From positions 1,426,001 to 1,490,000 of the forward strand of contig NZ_CP118259.1 of assembly GCF_013337045.2 (NCBI RefSeq): 64,000 nt of DNA. The letters run 5' to 3'. Both the position numbers and the translations under genes were made by a program. Under the pieces are notes generated by a model. The model was not told the origin of the DNA. It searched no databases and saw nothing but the letters and a program-made list of their open reading frames with translations. Origin of the DNA: Agrobacterium vitis. GTDB taxonomy: Bacteria; Pseudomonadota; Alphaproteobacteria; Rhizobiales; Rhizobiaceae. This document shows, piece after piece, positions 63,874 to 64,000 of the stretch. How positions within the stretch are numbered: position 1 is the stretch's first letter; each line of letters opens with the position of its first letter.

Positions 63874-64000
63874 TCAGTAGATCGCCGCGCCGCTGCCCCA
63901 GGGGCCATGCGGATAATCCTTGCCGTCCACCCGCGCAAAACCGTGGGCGCCGAAGAAGTCGCGCTGCGCCTGGATGAGGTTGGCGGTGCCGCGACCGCGA
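63874..64000 (-). CDS. gnd: 6-phosphogluconate dehydrogenase, C-terminal end (cut by window)
   Basis: The last 41 codons of a minus-strand gene are visible. They end NLIQAQRDFFGAHGF then KDYPHGPWG, the well-conserved C-terminus of decarboxylating 6-phosphogluconate dehydrogenase. The enzyme makes ribulose-5-phosphate, the substrate of Rpe encoded at 37.7 kb. The 5' part lies beyond the window. Confidence 0.9.
   Translation of the reverse strand, partial: RGRGTANLIQAQRDFFGAHGFARVDGKDYPHGPWGSGAAIY

Overview
The window is a gene-dense piece of a chromosome from the Rhizobiaceae (Alphaproteobacteria), most like Agrobacterium, Allorhizobium or Rhizobium. This rests on gene content and order: YcjX with a TIGR01620 membrane partner, a single-cysteine DksA, the cell-cycle kinase CckA, a large suf operon with two cysteine desulfurases, and a coaD-ppi-ppi-queA-tgt row. 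It also rests on the moderately high GC content and on the use of TTG and GTG starts behind good Shine-Dalgarno (SD) sites. I cannot name the species. I saw no rRNA, tRNA, CRISPR array, transposase or phage gene.

Layout. Positions 1-3165 (minus) carry the TIGR01620 protein (cut by the window edge), YcjX and a SixA-type phosphatase. At 3400-3878 is dksA with its promoter. At 3882-4407 an intergenic region holds a hairpin-rich element with a 20-codon mini-ORF behind a perfect SD. A FliO-like gene (minus) and cckA (plus) diverge at about 6 kb. A lipoprotein gene and a TetR regulator converge at about 10 kb. The regulator diverges from a four-gene molybdenum hydroxylase operon (11.0-15.8 kb) whose upstream region has two strong palindromes.

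At 15.9-18 kb are a DUF1349 gene, a metallophosphoesterase and a small orphan ORF. At 18-22 kb is coaD-ppiA-ppiB-queA-tgt (minus). At 22.2-22.9 kb are three very small hydrophobic ORFs ending at a strong terminator. At 23-30.8 kb (minus) is the whole SUF iron-sulfur assembly operon, with two non-suf genes inserted. At 31-45.9 kb are housekeeping and single-function genes on both strands: hydrolase, LysE exporter, DEAD-box helicase, Nudix, TfoX-N, flavin reductase, binding protein, SDR, rpe, DUF2259, purB, DUF4105, HD hydrolase, ilvD and msrPQ.

Two adjacent, overlapping SPINDLY/OGT-type glycosyltransferase genes follow (46.1-49.8 kb). From 49.8 to 62.9 kb lies a plant-glycan use locus: GH43, aldo/keto reductase, Gfo/Idh/MocA oxidoreductase, sugar isomerase, GH2 beta-mannosidase-type enzyme and a complete sugar ABC importer (binding protein, two permeases, ATPase), with a divergent LacI regulator. 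An MBL-fold hydrolase and the 3' end of gnd close the window.

How the genes work together: the glycan locus reads as one regulon. Oligosaccharides are imported, trimmed by the two glycosidases, and the products reshaped by the oxidoreductases and the isomerase, under the LacI repressor. The suf operon supplies Fe-S clusters. The molybdenum hydroxylase operon encodes its own XdhC-type chaperone. I found no convincing new defence or mobile system. The observations I rank highest are the SD-preceded mini-ORF inside a repeat-like element, the loss of zinc ligands in Tgt, the tandem OGT pair, the small-ORF cluster, and the palindromes at the TetR/oxidoreductase and LacI/ABC divergent regions.
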